From positions 3,415,694 to 3,479,693 of the forward strand of contig NZ_CH902583.1 of the NCBI RefSeq assembly GCF_000152965.1: DNA of 64,000 nucleotides, written 5' to 3'. The translations under genes and the position numbers were made by a program. This DNA is from Roseobacter sp. MED193. GTDB taxonomy: Bacteria; Pseudomonadota; Alphaproteobacteria; Rhodobacterales; Rhodobacteraceae. Positions 34,686-43,528 of this stretch are shown here, piece by piece (the first letter of the stretch is position 1; every line of letters starts with the position of its first letter). The notes under the pieces are model-generated. The model did not search any database and was not told where the DNA came from. It saw only the letters and a list, made by a program, of their open reading frames with translations.

Positions 34686-36296
34686 GTGAATCGCCTACAA
34701 GTAAACGATCTCTATGCCATATTGGATGCTGTGGGCATGGCTGTTATCGTTTTGGAGGTCGGTGACGATGGCGTTCCTCGATACATAGCGATGAACAAGC
34801 GCTCCCGCGAGTTTACCAAGATTCCACAAGAGGGGTGGTACGGTAAATCCGCTTTGGAAATTTTTGGTGGTTCCACCGGAGAACGTGCGCTGGCTATTCA
34901 TACCAGCGTGGCGCGTTCTGCCAAAAAAAAGACTTACGAGATAAATCTGCCTGCGGTCCAGGGTACACGTCACATTCGCACAACGATGACCCCCGTTTTT
35001 GATTCCACCGGGAAGCTCACTCACATGGTTGGCTCTACAGAAGATGTGACTTCTGAACGCGAGCGTGACGCGGCCCTAGAACTAACCCGGATAGCCAAGG
35101 AAAAAGCAGAAGAAGCCAATAAGGCGAAAGAACGGTTTCTGGCCAATATGAGCCATGAAATTCGAACGCCGATGAACGGGATTCTTGGTATTTGTGAGCT
35201 GCTAAAAGAAACCGAATTGGACAAAGAGCAGTCCCTATTTGCCGATACGATTTTCAATTCTACCAATGCTTTGCTGGAAATTATCAACGACGTGTTGGAT
35301 TTTTCACAGATCACGGCAGACAAGATCTCGTTGCACCCAGAACCCTTTTCACTGCGTGTCCTCATTGAGGAAATTGCAGTTCTTCTTTCCGCCAAAACCG
35401 CCTACAAGGGCTTGAAATTTAACGTAAACTACCCCGAAAACGTGCCATCCCTATTCATCGGGGACGTCAGCAAAGTCCGCCAAATCCTGTTGAATCTGAT
35501 CGGGAACGCGATAAAATTCACTGATGAAGGGCATGTTTCGATTACGGTTTCCCATGGGCAGGGATCCCCGGCAGGCCCGCTGCAGTTTGAGATAGCAGAC
35601 ACGGGCTGCGGAATTGAAGCAAGCAAACTGGGTACCATTTTTTCGGCTTTTGAGCGCGTGAGCGGTACGCAAAAAAACTTATCAGAAGGAACGGGGCTTG
35701 GTCTTGCTATTTCCCAGGCACTTGTGGAGCGAATGGGAGGGGAGATTTCAGTCAAATCCACGCCTGACCTAGGCACGACCTTTCGTGTCTCGCTTGCACT
35801 GGAGGCGCAGCTTGCTGACGACCAGATGTCAGCGTCAGTGAGCGAACTGAATTCTCTCTTTCCAAGCCTGCCCAGGAGCAGAGTTGAACCGGCTGTTCTG
35901 GGGGATGAGGCCCTGAAAGGGCTGCAGGGCATGCAAATACTCGTGGCAGAAGACAATAAGACCAACCAGTTGGTGGTCGAGAAAATGCTCAACACATCAG
36001 GTGCGGACCTGCATTTTGCAGAGAACGGTGCGCTCGCGCTTGAGGCCTATCTCGCCTCAAAATACGATCTGATCCTGATGGATCTTTCTATGCCAGTTAT
36101 GGGCGGCTTAGAAGCGGTTCAAAGGATCAGGCAACACGAAAACGACACCGGGCGGACAAAGTGTCGGATTATCGCCCTGACTGCCAATGCACAGAAAAGC
36201 GACATGAAGGCCTGTAGTGAGATTGGAATGAATGGTTTCTTGTCAAAGCCATTTCGAAAAAGCGAGTTATTGGCCTGCCTGAATAGCCTGGATTAA
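34686..36296 (+). CDS. Soluble PAS-domain hybrid sensor histidine kinase
   Basis: The start is GTG 34686 with AAGGA 8 bases upstream. The 536-residue protein has no membrane segment. A PAS domain covers about 5-125 and a coiled-coil linker follows. HisKA has phospho-acceptor His157 ([18 protein letters not shown]). The HATPase domain ends near 375 ([13 protein letters not shown]). The C-terminal receiver is at about 415-535, with [10 protein letters not shown] and the phospho-Asp in [13 protein letters not shown]. No output domain or adjacent response regulator is present, so it must pass the phosphate to a partner elsewhere. The ligand is unknown. Confidence 0.92.
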   Translation: MNRLQVNDLYAILDAVGMAVIVLEVGDDGVPRYIAMNKRSREFTKIPQEGWYGKSALEIFGGSTGERALAIHTSVARSAKKKTYEINLPAVQGTRHIRTTMTPVFDSTGKLTHMVGSTEDVTSERERDAALELTRIAKEKAEEANKAKERFLANMSHEIRTPMNGILGICELLKETELDKEQSLFADTIFNSTNALLEIINDVLDFSQITADKISLHPEPFSLRVLIEEIAVLLSAKTAYKGLKFNVNYPENVPSLFIGDVSKVRQILLNLIGNAIKFTDEGHVSITVSHGQGSPAGPLQFEIADTGCGIEASKLGTIFSAFERVSGTQKNLSEGTGLGLAISQALVERMGGEISVKSTPDLGTTFRVSLALEAQLADDQMSASVSELNSLFPSLPRSRVEPAVLGDEALKGLQGMQILVAEDNKTNQLVVEKMLNTSGADLHFAENGALALEAYLASKYDLILMDLSMPVMGGLEAVQRIRQHENDTGRTKCRIIALTANAQKSDMKACSEIGMNGFLSKPFRKSELLACLNSLD

Positions 36297-36496
36297 GATG
36301 CTTTTCCAACGACGGCATAGGACAGCCCTTTGATGCGCCAAGGCTGACAAGGCCCTCGTGAAACCAAGCGATGGGTTGGAAATGCCGCGTCACAATTGGC
36401 AGGCCGGGTCCGGTTAAAACGGTCCAGCGCCGGATCCCAGGGGGCTCCGCTCGTTGTTCTCGTGTTGCGGTGGGGGCAGCTTTCGTCCTGGCCCGA

Positions 36497-37909
36497 TCAA
36501 CGAGCGGCATAGGCCGTTAGCGCCCGATGCCGTCCCTCAGCCAGCCCAACAATTGGTGTCGGATAGGGATCATCCTTTGAGAGCGCCCAGGCCCGCGGGC
36601 AAGCGTCAAAAAACGCCAGGGCTTCCGGGCCGGGCGTCGGTGCGCGCTCTGCCAGGAACCGTTGAATGTACTGCTGCTCTGCATCGAACTTTTTGGCCTG
36701 GGTTTCAGGGTTGAAAATTCGGAAATAGGGCGCAGCATCTGGTCCGCAACCGGCTACCCATTGCCAGCCCATCGCATTTGCGGCGGGGTCCCAGTCAATC
36801 AGACAGTCCTCAAACCATTTTTGTCCAATGCGCCAATGCTTAAGCATGTGTTTGGTGAGAAAGGATGCGACAATCATGCGACTGCGATTATGCATGTGGC
36901 CGGTGACATAAAGTTCCCTCATGGCAGCATCGACAAGGGGAACGCCAGTCCGCCCCTGTTTCCATCGCAGAACCGCTTCGTCCTCATGCTCGGACCAGGG
37001 AAAGTCATTCCACTGCGACTTCCAGTTCTCTTGTGTGATCTTGGGAGTATGAAAAGCCAGATGATAGGCGAACTCGCGCCACACCAGTTCTTTCAGAAAG
37101 TGCTCAGCCCCGCGCTGCCCCTCCAGATGCGCGCGCAGTCCGGCATGCCAGACCGTAGCGGGCCCGATTTCACCCCAGGCCAGGTTTTCGGATAGGCCAG
37201 AGGTCGCGTTCAGCGCCGGGTAATCGCGGCGCTCCTTGTAGCCGTCTATTGCCACATCCAGAAACTGGGCCAGGCGCGTATTGGCTGCAACTTCGCCAAC
37301 GCATGCGTGGGCCGACAGGATCCGCGCCCCGCGCTGCATGCCTTTGTCCAGCTGCCAACCCTGAAGAGGGTCAGAGACCGGCCATGTTTCGGGTGCCATC
37401 AGAAACTTTGGGGCAGGGGAAGGCGCTGCGACATCCAGGTCTTTTACCGCACGCCACATCGGGCTGTAAACTTTGAAGAAACCGCCCTGTTTTGTCTTCA
37501 CCGCCCAGGGTTCAAACAAAAGCTGACCAGGCCAGCTTTTGGCTTTGAAACCTGCGTCTGTTAATGTCGATTTGACCTTGGTGTCTCTCGCAATAGCGTC
37601 TGGGTCATAGGCGCGGGTCCACCAGATATCCCCGGCACCGGTTTCTTGTGCCAGGGCCAGCAGCTCCTGAGCGGCAGGTCCGCGACGCAGGATCAGGCGG
37701 GATCCGACCTGGTTCAGGCGATCAGCGAAGTGTTCAATCGCTTTGGATAGGCGCCATTTGGGAGCTGCCCCGTATGTTTGGGTAAGCTCATCAAGCACGA
37801 CGACAGGAATAACAGGGCGTTCGCTGTTGCTCGCCGCAAAAAGCGCCTGATGATCGGCAAGCCTGAAGTCTTTGCGGAACCAGATAATTATGGGTTTTGA
37901 AAGGGTCAT
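36497..37909 (-). CDS. phrB: Deoxyribodipyrimidine photolyase
   Basis: This 470-residue class I CPD photolyase/cryptochrome family protein starts with IIIWFRKDFRLADHQAL. A Rossmann-like antenna domain covers about 1-130 and the helical FAD-binding domain is C-terminal. The latter has the family blocks TGVPLVDAAMRELYVTGHMHNRSRM and WFEDCLIDWDPAANAMGWQW. It repairs UV-induced cyclobutane dimers using light. Reading frame and motifs are intact. It is divergent from an SDR gene often seen near photolyases in this group. Confidence 0.93.
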   Translation of the reverse strand: MTLSKPIIIWFRKDFRLADHQALFAASNSERPVIPVVVLDELTQTYGAAPKWRLSKAIEHFADRLNQVGSRLILRRGPAAQELLALAQETGAGDIWWTRAYDPDAIARDTKVKSTLTDAGFKAKSWPGQLLFEPWAVKTKQGGFFKVYSPMWRAVKDLDVAAPSPAPKFLMAPETWPVSDPLQGWQLDKGMQRGARILSAHACVGEVAANTRLAQFLDVAIDGYKERRDYPALNATSGLSENLAWGEIGPATVWHAGLRAHLEGQRGAEHFLKELVWREFAYHLAFHTPKITQENWKSQWNDFPWSEHEDEAVLRWKQGRTGVPLVDAAMRELYVTGHMHNRSRMIVASFLTKHMLKHWRIGQKWFEDCLIDWDPAANAMGWQWVAGCGPDAAPYFRIFNPETQAKKFDAEQQYIQRFLAERAPTPGPEALAFFDACPRAWALSKDDPYPTPIVGLAEGRHRALTAYAAR

Positions 37910-38198
37910 CTCTGCGCAGCTTTTGCTTCTCTTTTACTCAATACGAAGGCCAAGACAGAATGGTTCACTCATTGGTTTAGCTTTTGCATGTGATCTGATT
38001 TCGGGGCTGAGCCGTAGTGAAAGAATGACAGAGCATAATGGGCGTGATTACCCATCGGGTCCGGTTGAGTTGGGTGAATGATGTGAAAAAACGTAAGATA
38101 CCATCTGGGAACTGTTCTTTGTGTCACAGCGGCCTGCCAGGATATCAGGCTCGTTTGTCTTTCTGGCACTGCTGCCTTTTGCCACAGGCAGCGACAAC

Positions 38199-38864
38199 AT
38201 GAAAGATCGCGCGCTTGTCATAGGGGCGTCTGGTGGTATCGGGGCGGCGCTCTCGAGGGCCCTCGAAACAGGAGGGGCTGAGGTGACGCGCCTGTCTCGG
38301 GCCATGGATGGCCTCGATCTAACCGACCCTGCGCTTGTTGAGCAGGTTATGCAGGGGCTTTGTGGCCCCTTCGATACCGTATTGATAGCCAGCGGTATCC
38401 TGGCACCCAAAGGTGCAGGACCTGAAAAGTCCCTCGCGCAGATTAGCGCAGACAATATGGCTCAGGTCATGGCTGTAAATGCGATCGGACCTGCCTTGGT
38501 TCTAAAAAATCTGCCGAGGCTTTTGCCAAAAGATGGCCGCTGCGTTGTTGGCGTTCTCACGGCCCGTGTCGGGTCGATCGGAGATAACCGCCTTGGCGGA
38601 TGGTACAGCTATCGGGCTGCCAAGGCCGCAGCCAATCAGATCGTGCGAACGGCCGCAATCGAGATCGCAAGAAAGCGCAAAGAGGCCATTGTTGTCTCGC
38701 TGCACCCCGGTACGGTGGAGACCACATTTACCGATGGGTATCCGGGCCACCAGAAGGTCGCGCCAAGCGCCGCGGCTGCAAACCTATTAGAGGTTCTGGA
38801 TCAGCTGTCTCCGGCCCAAACAGGTGGCTTTTTCGACTGGGCTGGCAAACCTGTGCCTTGGTGA
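38199..38864 (+). CDS. Short-chain dehydrogenase/reductase (CsgA-like small SDR)
   Basis: Starting at ATG 38199 (MKDRALVIGASGGIGAAL), the protein has 221 residues. The cofactor motif is GASGGIG at 9-15. The active-site YSYRAAK contains Tyr and Lys, but the preceding Ser region reads LTARVGSIG. The short length fits C-factor-like SDRs. The upstream in-frame extension lacks a start site. A strong hairpin follows. Probably an NAD(P)-dependent oxidoreductase with unknown substrate. Confidence 0.88.
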   Translation: MKDRALVIGASGGIGAALSRALETGGAEVTRLSRAMDGLDLTDPALVEQVMQGLCGPFDTVLIASGILAPKGAGPEKSLAQISADNMAQVMAVNAIGPALVLKNLPRLLPKDGRCVVGVLTARVGSIGDNRLGGWYSYRAAKAAANQIVRTAAIEIARKRKEAIVVSLHPGTVETTFTDGYPGHQKVAPSAAAANLLEVLDQLSPAQTGGFFDWAGKPVPW

Positions 38865-39020
38865 CGCAGCGCCCTCTTTATGGCGTTGGGAGTGTTTTTC
38901 GCTTTCAAACCCTTGGGGTTCGTTCATCGCGGTTGACAGGTCTAGGAGAGCCTAAGCGGGGCAAAAAGCACCGCCCAAAAAAGGGGAGCCATTGGCTCTA
39001 ACGTATCTGTTGATCCAGCG

Positions 39021-39053
39021 GGCCAGACTGCTCGGGTAAAAGCAGGTCTGGCC
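39021..39053. terminator. Hairpin between convergent SDR and dehydrogenase genes
   Basis: GGCCAGAC (39021-39028) pairs with GTCTGGCC (39046-39053). The stem is extended inwards by TGCT/AGCA with one bulged G. It is located between convergent stop codons. There is no T-tract. Confidence 0.5.
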
Positions 39054-39130
39054 ACGGCGATCGCATGTCAAAATTTTGTAAGATCCGCAGCGGGAAAACC
39101 CAATGATCTCGTCCTTAGGATCGAGCAGCC

Positions 39131-40012
39131 TTAGCTATCTGAATCCAGCGCGCGCAGTCGCCTGAGCAGGCTCGAGGTATCCCATCGACCGCCGCCAAGT
39201 TTTTGCACATCCTTGTAGAACTGATCGACCAAGGCCGTCACGGGCAGGCTCGCCCCGTTCTCATCTGCAGTCGCAAGGCAGATGCCCAGGTCCTTGCGCA
39301 TCCAGTCAACCGCAAACCCATGCTCAAACTGGTCGTCCAGCATGGTCTCATACCGGTTTACCATCTGCCAGCTGCCTGCAGCGCCGCCACCAATCACATC
39401 GATAACCGCCCCCCCATCAAGTCCGGCTTTTTCGGCGAAATGCAGCCCTTCTGACAGCCCCTGCACCAGCCCTGCAATACAGATCTGGTTGACCATTTTG
39501 GTCAATTGCCCAGCACCGCTGTCTCCCAAACGGGTGCATTTCTTTGCAAAAGCACCGATCAGCGCTTCGGCTCTGTCAAAGGCCGATTGGTCACCACCGC
39601 ACATTACAACCAGTTGCCCGTTCTCGGCACCAGCCTGGCCACCGGAGACAGGCGCGTCGACAAAACTCACACCTGCCTCTTGGGCCAGGGCATAGAGTTC
39701 TCGTGTGACCTTTGCCGACACGGTTGTGTGGTCAACGAAAACCGCGCCAGACTCCATGCCCGCCAAGGCCCCATCGTCACCCAGACAAACACTGCGCAGG
39801 TCATCATCATTGCCGACACAGGCAAAAACAAACTCGGCTCCCTTTGCGGCTTCGCGTGGTGTGGTGGCAAATTCGCCGCCGTATTCAGCGGCCCATTTTT
39901 CGGCTTTTGCCGTTGTCCGGTTATAGACTGTGACCTCGTACCCTGCCTTTTGCAGATACCCGGCCATGGGATACCCCATTACTCCCAGACCCAGAAAAGC
40001 TGCCTTTACCAT
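39131..40012 (-). CDS. 3-hydroxyisobutyrate dehydrogenase-family NAD(P)-dependent oxidoreductase
   Basis: This 293-residue beta-hydroxyacid dehydrogenase has N-terminal FLGLGVMGYPMAGYL (NAD-binding), the substrate-site block FVDAPVSGGQAGAENGQL and catalytic Lys at about 171 (GAGQLTKMVNQ). Family members include 3-hydroxyisobutyrate dehydrogenase, tartronate semialdehyde reductase and succinic semialdehyde reductase. The exact substrate is not resolved. Confidence 0.92.
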   Translation of the reverse strand: MVKAAFLGLGVMGYPMAGYLQKAGYEVTVYNRTTAKAEKWAAEYGGEFATTPREAAKGAEFVFACVGNDDDLRSVCLGDDGALAGMESGAVFVDHTTVSAKVTRELYALAQEAGVSFVDAPVSGGQAGAENGQLVVMCGGDQSAFDRAEALIGAFAKKCTRLGDSGAGQLTKMVNQICIAGLVQGLSEGLHFAEKAGLDGGAVIDVIGGGAAGSWQMVNRYETMLDDQFEHGFAVDWMRKDLGICLATADENGASLPVTALVDQFYKDVQKLGGGRWDTSSLLRRLRALDSDS

Positions 40013-40381
40013 GTTGAGTTCCCTCGATTTTTGTAATTGTATCTATGATGAACGCCCTGCACAGAAGGCACCCAAGTCGTTATGCAATGCGCGCGCCCCT
40101 GGCAACACGCGTAGCCGTGGTGGCGCCTTCGATATGTGACAGCTTAAAGAGGGTTTCGTAACGCGCCAATGGCGGATTTCTTCTCCTCTGGCTAGGCCAT
40201 CAACACACTCCAGCGCCGCTTTGGACAATGCCCCCAACCGATGCGTCGCGCGCCTGGGGTAGGACTACTGCACTTTCCGGCATGAGCGCAAACCCTTCGC
40301 TGTTGAGGGGCGTGCACCAAAAGTTAACTACGATGCTGCTATCCAAGCGATGTGGTGAAACTGCAAAGCAATGGAAGACGC

Positions 40382-40560
40382 ATGAAGGTCGTTATACTTG
40401 CCGGAGAATGTGGGGGTGCGATCACCGAAAGATCCCAAGTCGGGCCTGGTCCGATGATCGAGACCAAGCCAACACTCCAGGATATCCTGAATATGCTTTG
40501 CGCTCGCCGTCTCTCTGATTTTGTGATCGGTTGCAGCAACCTAAGCCATAAGATCAAGGA
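40382..40560 (+). pseudogene. N-terminal remnant of glucose-1-phosphate cytidylyltransferase (rfbF-like)
   Basis: From ATG 40382 the frame reads MKVVILAGECGGAITERSQ, then KPTLQDILNMLCARRLSDFV and a following IKEF. It aligns along its length with the first ~60 residues of RfbF-type nucleotidyltransferases (MKxVILAGGxGTRxSE, KPMIEIGGKPI, DFVIxxGYKGxxIKEY). The Gly-rich signature is damaged (ECGGAI for GGLGTR). The homology stops exactly where a 12-bp tandem repeat begins, and nothing of the remaining ~200 residues follows. It is clearly non-functional as an enzyme. Confidence 0.6.
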
Positions 40561-40563
40561 ATT

Positions 40564-40647
40564 TTGCACTGCCCGTTGCACTGCCCGTTGCACTGCCCGT
40601 TGCACTGCCCGTTGCACTGCCCGTTGCACTGCCCGTTGCACTGCCCA
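40564..40647 (+). repeat. 12-bp tandem repeat, seven copies, in the rfbF remnant
   Basis: The unit TTGCACTGCCCG is repeated seven times head to tail (40564-40647). Only the last base of the final copy differs. The unit is a multiple of three, so the frame through it stays open and would encode a CTAR repeat. It is probably a product of slipped-strand replication. It has no spacers and is not a CRISPR array. Confidence 0.9.
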
Positions 40648-40825
40648 TGGGCTGATTGATGCGCAAACCTGGGTTCAAATGCGATCGGGAGAACGCCGTG
40701 TCGCGCGCAGTGGCGAGGCCCCCTGGCGGCTGCCCCCTGCTCGAACCATGGCCAGAACAGAGTGCGGCTTTGGAAGCCGCGCTACTTGCCTAATGCAGCC
40801 ACTTAGAAAGCGAAGATAGTTATAC

Positions 40826-42040
40826 ATGTCAGATATCAAACTAAGCATCTGTATCCCGACCTTTGAACGCGCCCGCTATCTTGCAACGCTGTTACAGGCG
40901 CTTGAACAGAATGTGGCTGAGTTCCCCTTTGCTTGCGAAATCATCGTATCTGATAATGCGTCGAGCGACGAAACTCAGTCGGTGGTCACCGAAGCTGAGA
41001 GCCGATTGCCACTGAGATATATCCGGCAGTCCGAAAACGTAGGCGCACTTCGCAATATTCAGGCCGTCATGCGTGCAGCAAAAGGAACCTATGCTGTTTA
41101 CCTGGCGGATGATGATCGCCTCCATTCCGCAGGGGTCATTTCGGCGATTGCACTTCTTGACGCCAACCCAAAGGCTTCGGCGCTTTATGCCCCCTGGAAG
41201 GTCCATGACTTGGTTCTGGATGTCGAGAATGCGCCTCTTTATACGCAGCCCAAGAACGTGGTCATCCCGCGTGGAAACTATGCGAAACTTCTGACCCATG
41301 TGCTGGATCACAAGGTCTTCTCTGAGATTTCCATCGTGCGCTCCGAGGTCGTGAAGCGGCTCAATCCGCAGGCAAATGACCTTGCTTTCTGGGCCTTTAC
41401 GGTGCCCTGCGAATATTTGGGGGCCGGGGATCTCATTTATGCCTCTGATCCCTTCTATGTTTCTGTCTCGCGTCACTTTGAAGGTGATAACCGGGCGCAG
41501 CTTGGTCACCTCGAAGTTCAGAGCGCCTGGGACAAGTATCGCGGCGGGCTAGAATACATGTTTGGGTTGGCGCGAGAACATGGTGGATTGAAAGATATCG
41601 TCGCGACCGAGAAGGGGATCCTTCGCATCGTGATGGAACGGATGTTGGTCGCCCTGCGTCTGCGGGTGAAACGGGGGGGCGATCCGGTCGAAACCTATGC
41701 GCTGGCAGCCCGTTTGCGGGGGCTGGGACTGGTCAAGGCGCTGCCCATTCCAATGGAACAAATCCGGCTCGCAGCGGCGATCAAATACATCTGTGTAACC
41801 CTGCCCACAATGCTGGACGCACAGGGTGTCGCGATCATCGGAGACTGTCCTGAGGCGACATTTGAGGCGCTGGGCTCGATTGCGGGCGTACCGGTGCGCA
41901 GGGTCTCTTGCCTTGAGGACATTGCTCACACGGACGTTGTTTTCAATCTTGGCAGCAGTGATGACCCACTTCACACAGCCGCAGAGAGCCAGGCGCTGGC
42001 CACCCTGTCCGAAGCTGAATTGATGCAAAAATTCAGCTGA
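40826..42040 (+). CDS. Glycosyltransferase family 2 protein
   Basis: The protein has 404 residues. The GT-A domain begins at the N-terminus with KLSICIPTFERARYLATLL, then IIVSDNASSDE and the metal-binding YLADDDRL (DxD-type) near residue 94. The C-terminal 150 residues are less typical and may contact the acceptor. It should add a sugar to a surface polysaccharide or lipid carrier. It lies between decayed sugar-nucleotide genes but is itself intact. Confidence 0.88.
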   Translation: MSDIKLSICIPTFERARYLATLLQALEQNVAEFPFACEIIVSDNASSDETQSVVTEAESRLPLRYIRQSENVGALRNIQAVMRAAKGTYAVYLADDDRLHSAGVISAIALLDANPKASALYAPWKVHDLVLDVENAPLYTQPKNVVIPRGNYAKLLTHVLDHKVFSEISIVRSEVVKRLNPQANDLAFWAFTVPCEYLGAGDLIYASDPFYVSVSRHFEGDNRAQLGHLEVQSAWDKYRGGLEYMFGLAREHGGLKDIVATEKGILRIVMERMLVALRLRVKRGGDPVETYALAARLRGLGLVKALPIPMEQIRLAAAIKYICVTLPTMLDAQGVAIIGDCPEATFEALGSIAGVPVRRVSCLEDIAHTDVVFNLGSSDDPLHTAAESQALATLSEAELMQKFS

Positions 42041-42064
42041 GGCCGCTTGGGATGGCGATAGGTA

Positions 42065-42385
42065 ACAACACGGATACTCTTGACCGATGCCAAAGGGTTT
42101 GTTAGCCGCGCGGTGTGCGCCGCGCTGGTAGCCGCATATCCGATGGTCGCATATCCGATGGTTCGCCAAGTCGTCGATATCGCAGCTATGGCCAACGCTT
42201 TGGCCAAAGGAATCGAGACTGCCTGCGCAGGTCGCGCCCCGTTTAGTTTCGGCGCGAGACCCGAAAACCCTGATGATCCACCTGTCTTGATCGAGCTGCG
42301 AGACACAGAATGGGCCGCATGCATAAGCCCGATATCAATTCCACCACTGTCCCTACAGTTGAACTATCTGTTTGTTGACCTGAAA
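42065..42385 (+). pseudogene. Remnant of an NAD-dependent sugar epimerase/dehydratase (extended SDR)
   Basis: Just after a stop codon the frame reads TRILLTDAKGFVSRAVCAALV, close to the typical first strand and nucleotide loop of extended SDR epimerases (RILLTGAxGFVGRALCxAL). It has D for G and S for G at critical glycines, and no start codon. It then jumps through a 15-bp tandem duplication to a short helix-like segment (VVDIAAMANALAKGIE) that resembles a much later part of such proteins. I interpret it as an internally deleted epimerase gene. The identification rests on the short N-terminal block. Confidence 0.4.
42133..42162 (+). repeat. Perfect 15-bp tandem duplication
   Basis: CGCATATCCGATGGT occurs twice in immediate succession (42133-42147 and 42148-42162). 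It keeps the frame, duplicating five codons in the epimerase remnant. Confidence 0.9.
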
Positions 42386-43189
42386 ATGAATGCACCTAGC
42401 CCAACGAAAGACAATGCGATGACCAAATTTCAATCTGATATTCAGGACCGGACCCAGGCAATGGGTGCTGATACCAAGTTGCAGACCTCAGCTTTGGCGT
42501 TTCTGCAGTCCTCCGCTGTTGCTGAATACTCTTATAACTTCCATTGGATGGGGCGGCCCATCATTCAGTATCCGCAGGATATTGTCGCCATGCAGGAGCT
42601 GATCTGGGAAGTGAAGCCAGATTTGATCATTGAAACAGGCATTGCCCATGGGGGCTCTTTGATCTTTTCGGCCTCTTTGCTGGCAATGCTGGACATGACC
42701 GAGGCGATGGAAGCGGGACAGACTTTTGATCCGTCCCGCTCTGCGCGCAAAGTTCTGGGTATCGATATTGATATTCGCGAGCACAATCTTGCTGCTATTG
42801 ATGCGCACCCTATGCGCTCGCGTATCGAGATGATCCAAGGGTCGTCCATTGACAGTGAGGTGGTTGCCCAAGTGAGAAACTTTGCGGCTGACTACAAAAA
42901 GATCCTGATCTGTCTGGACAGCAACCACACCCATGATCACGTTCTTGAAGAGCTGAAGGCCTATGCCGATCTCACGTCAGTGGGCAGCTATTGCGTTGTT
43001 TTTGATACCTTGATCGAGGATATGGAAGAAGACGCATATCCCAATCGGCCTTGGGGTAAGGGTGACAATCCACAAACCGCCGTGCGGGCCTTTCTGCAAG
43101 ATGAGTCACGGTTTGAAATTGATGCCTCGGTGCATGAACGACTGCTCATTACCGTCGCAAAAAATGGCTACCTTCGTCGGGTGCGCTGA
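42386..43189 (+). CDS. Cephalosporin hydroxylase family protein (CmcI / rhamnosyl O-methyltransferase type)
   Basis: Starting at ATG 42386 (MNAPSPTKDNAM), the protein has 267 residues. ATG 42419 is an alternative. The body is the CmcI domain: YSYNFHWMGRPIIQYPQD, then the SAM-binding-like LIIETGIAHGGSLI, GIDIDIREHN and CLDSNHTHDHV with its metal-type residues. Despite the name, members in surface-polysaccharide loci act as SAM-dependent sugar O-methyltransferases. That role fits the GT2 gene upstream. Confidence 0.88.
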   Translation: MNAPSPTKDNAMTKFQSDIQDRTQAMGADTKLQTSALAFLQSSAVAEYSYNFHWMGRPIIQYPQDIVAMQELIWEVKPDLIIETGIAHGGSLIFSASLLAMLDMTEAMEAGQTFDPSRSARKVLGIDIDIREHNLAAIDAHPMRSRIEMIQGSSIDSEVVAQVRNFAADYKKILICLDSNHTHDHVLEELKAYADLTSVGSYCVVFDTLIEDMEEDAYPNRPWGKGDNPQTAVRAFLQDESRFEIDASVHERLLITVAKNGYLRRVR

Positions 43190-43528
43190 AAACCTGACAG
43201 ACATAAGCTGTCCACATGTACCAGATGCGCTGAAGAACAGCGCCAATCTGGATCAAAGCCACGTGCAGCAGGAGCTGCGCGTGGCTGCGCAAAGGCCGAC
43301 TTCTATACTAGGTATTTTGTGCAACTGGATTGAACCTGCCGACACCTGCGAACAGGGTGGGTCTCAACCGGGGTGTCTTCCCACAGGCCGGACCGTTGGG
43401 GCGGCGATCAACGCACAGATGTAGAATTGGGAAAGCGCAAAGCTTACGCGCCTTCGACCCTTTTGGACGCCCGTTATGAAAAGGGCCAGGGGCTGTGCAT
43501 GGCCCAGTCTGGGGGAGACTGGTCAGGG
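43190..43528. other. Intergenic region between convergent genes
   Basis: About 340 bp between the CmcI-type gene and the end of the minus-strand hybrid kinase. I see no gene, clear terminator or repeat. Confidence 0.5.

Noticed and set aside
34679-34700. ATG at 34679 as start of the hybrid kinase
   Set aside because: It is in a different frame from the PAS-kinase sequence. GTG 34686 in the right frame has a suitably spaced AAGGA.
40564-40647. Possible CRISPR array
   Set aside because: The 12-bp unit is repeated without any spacer, and no cas gene is near.
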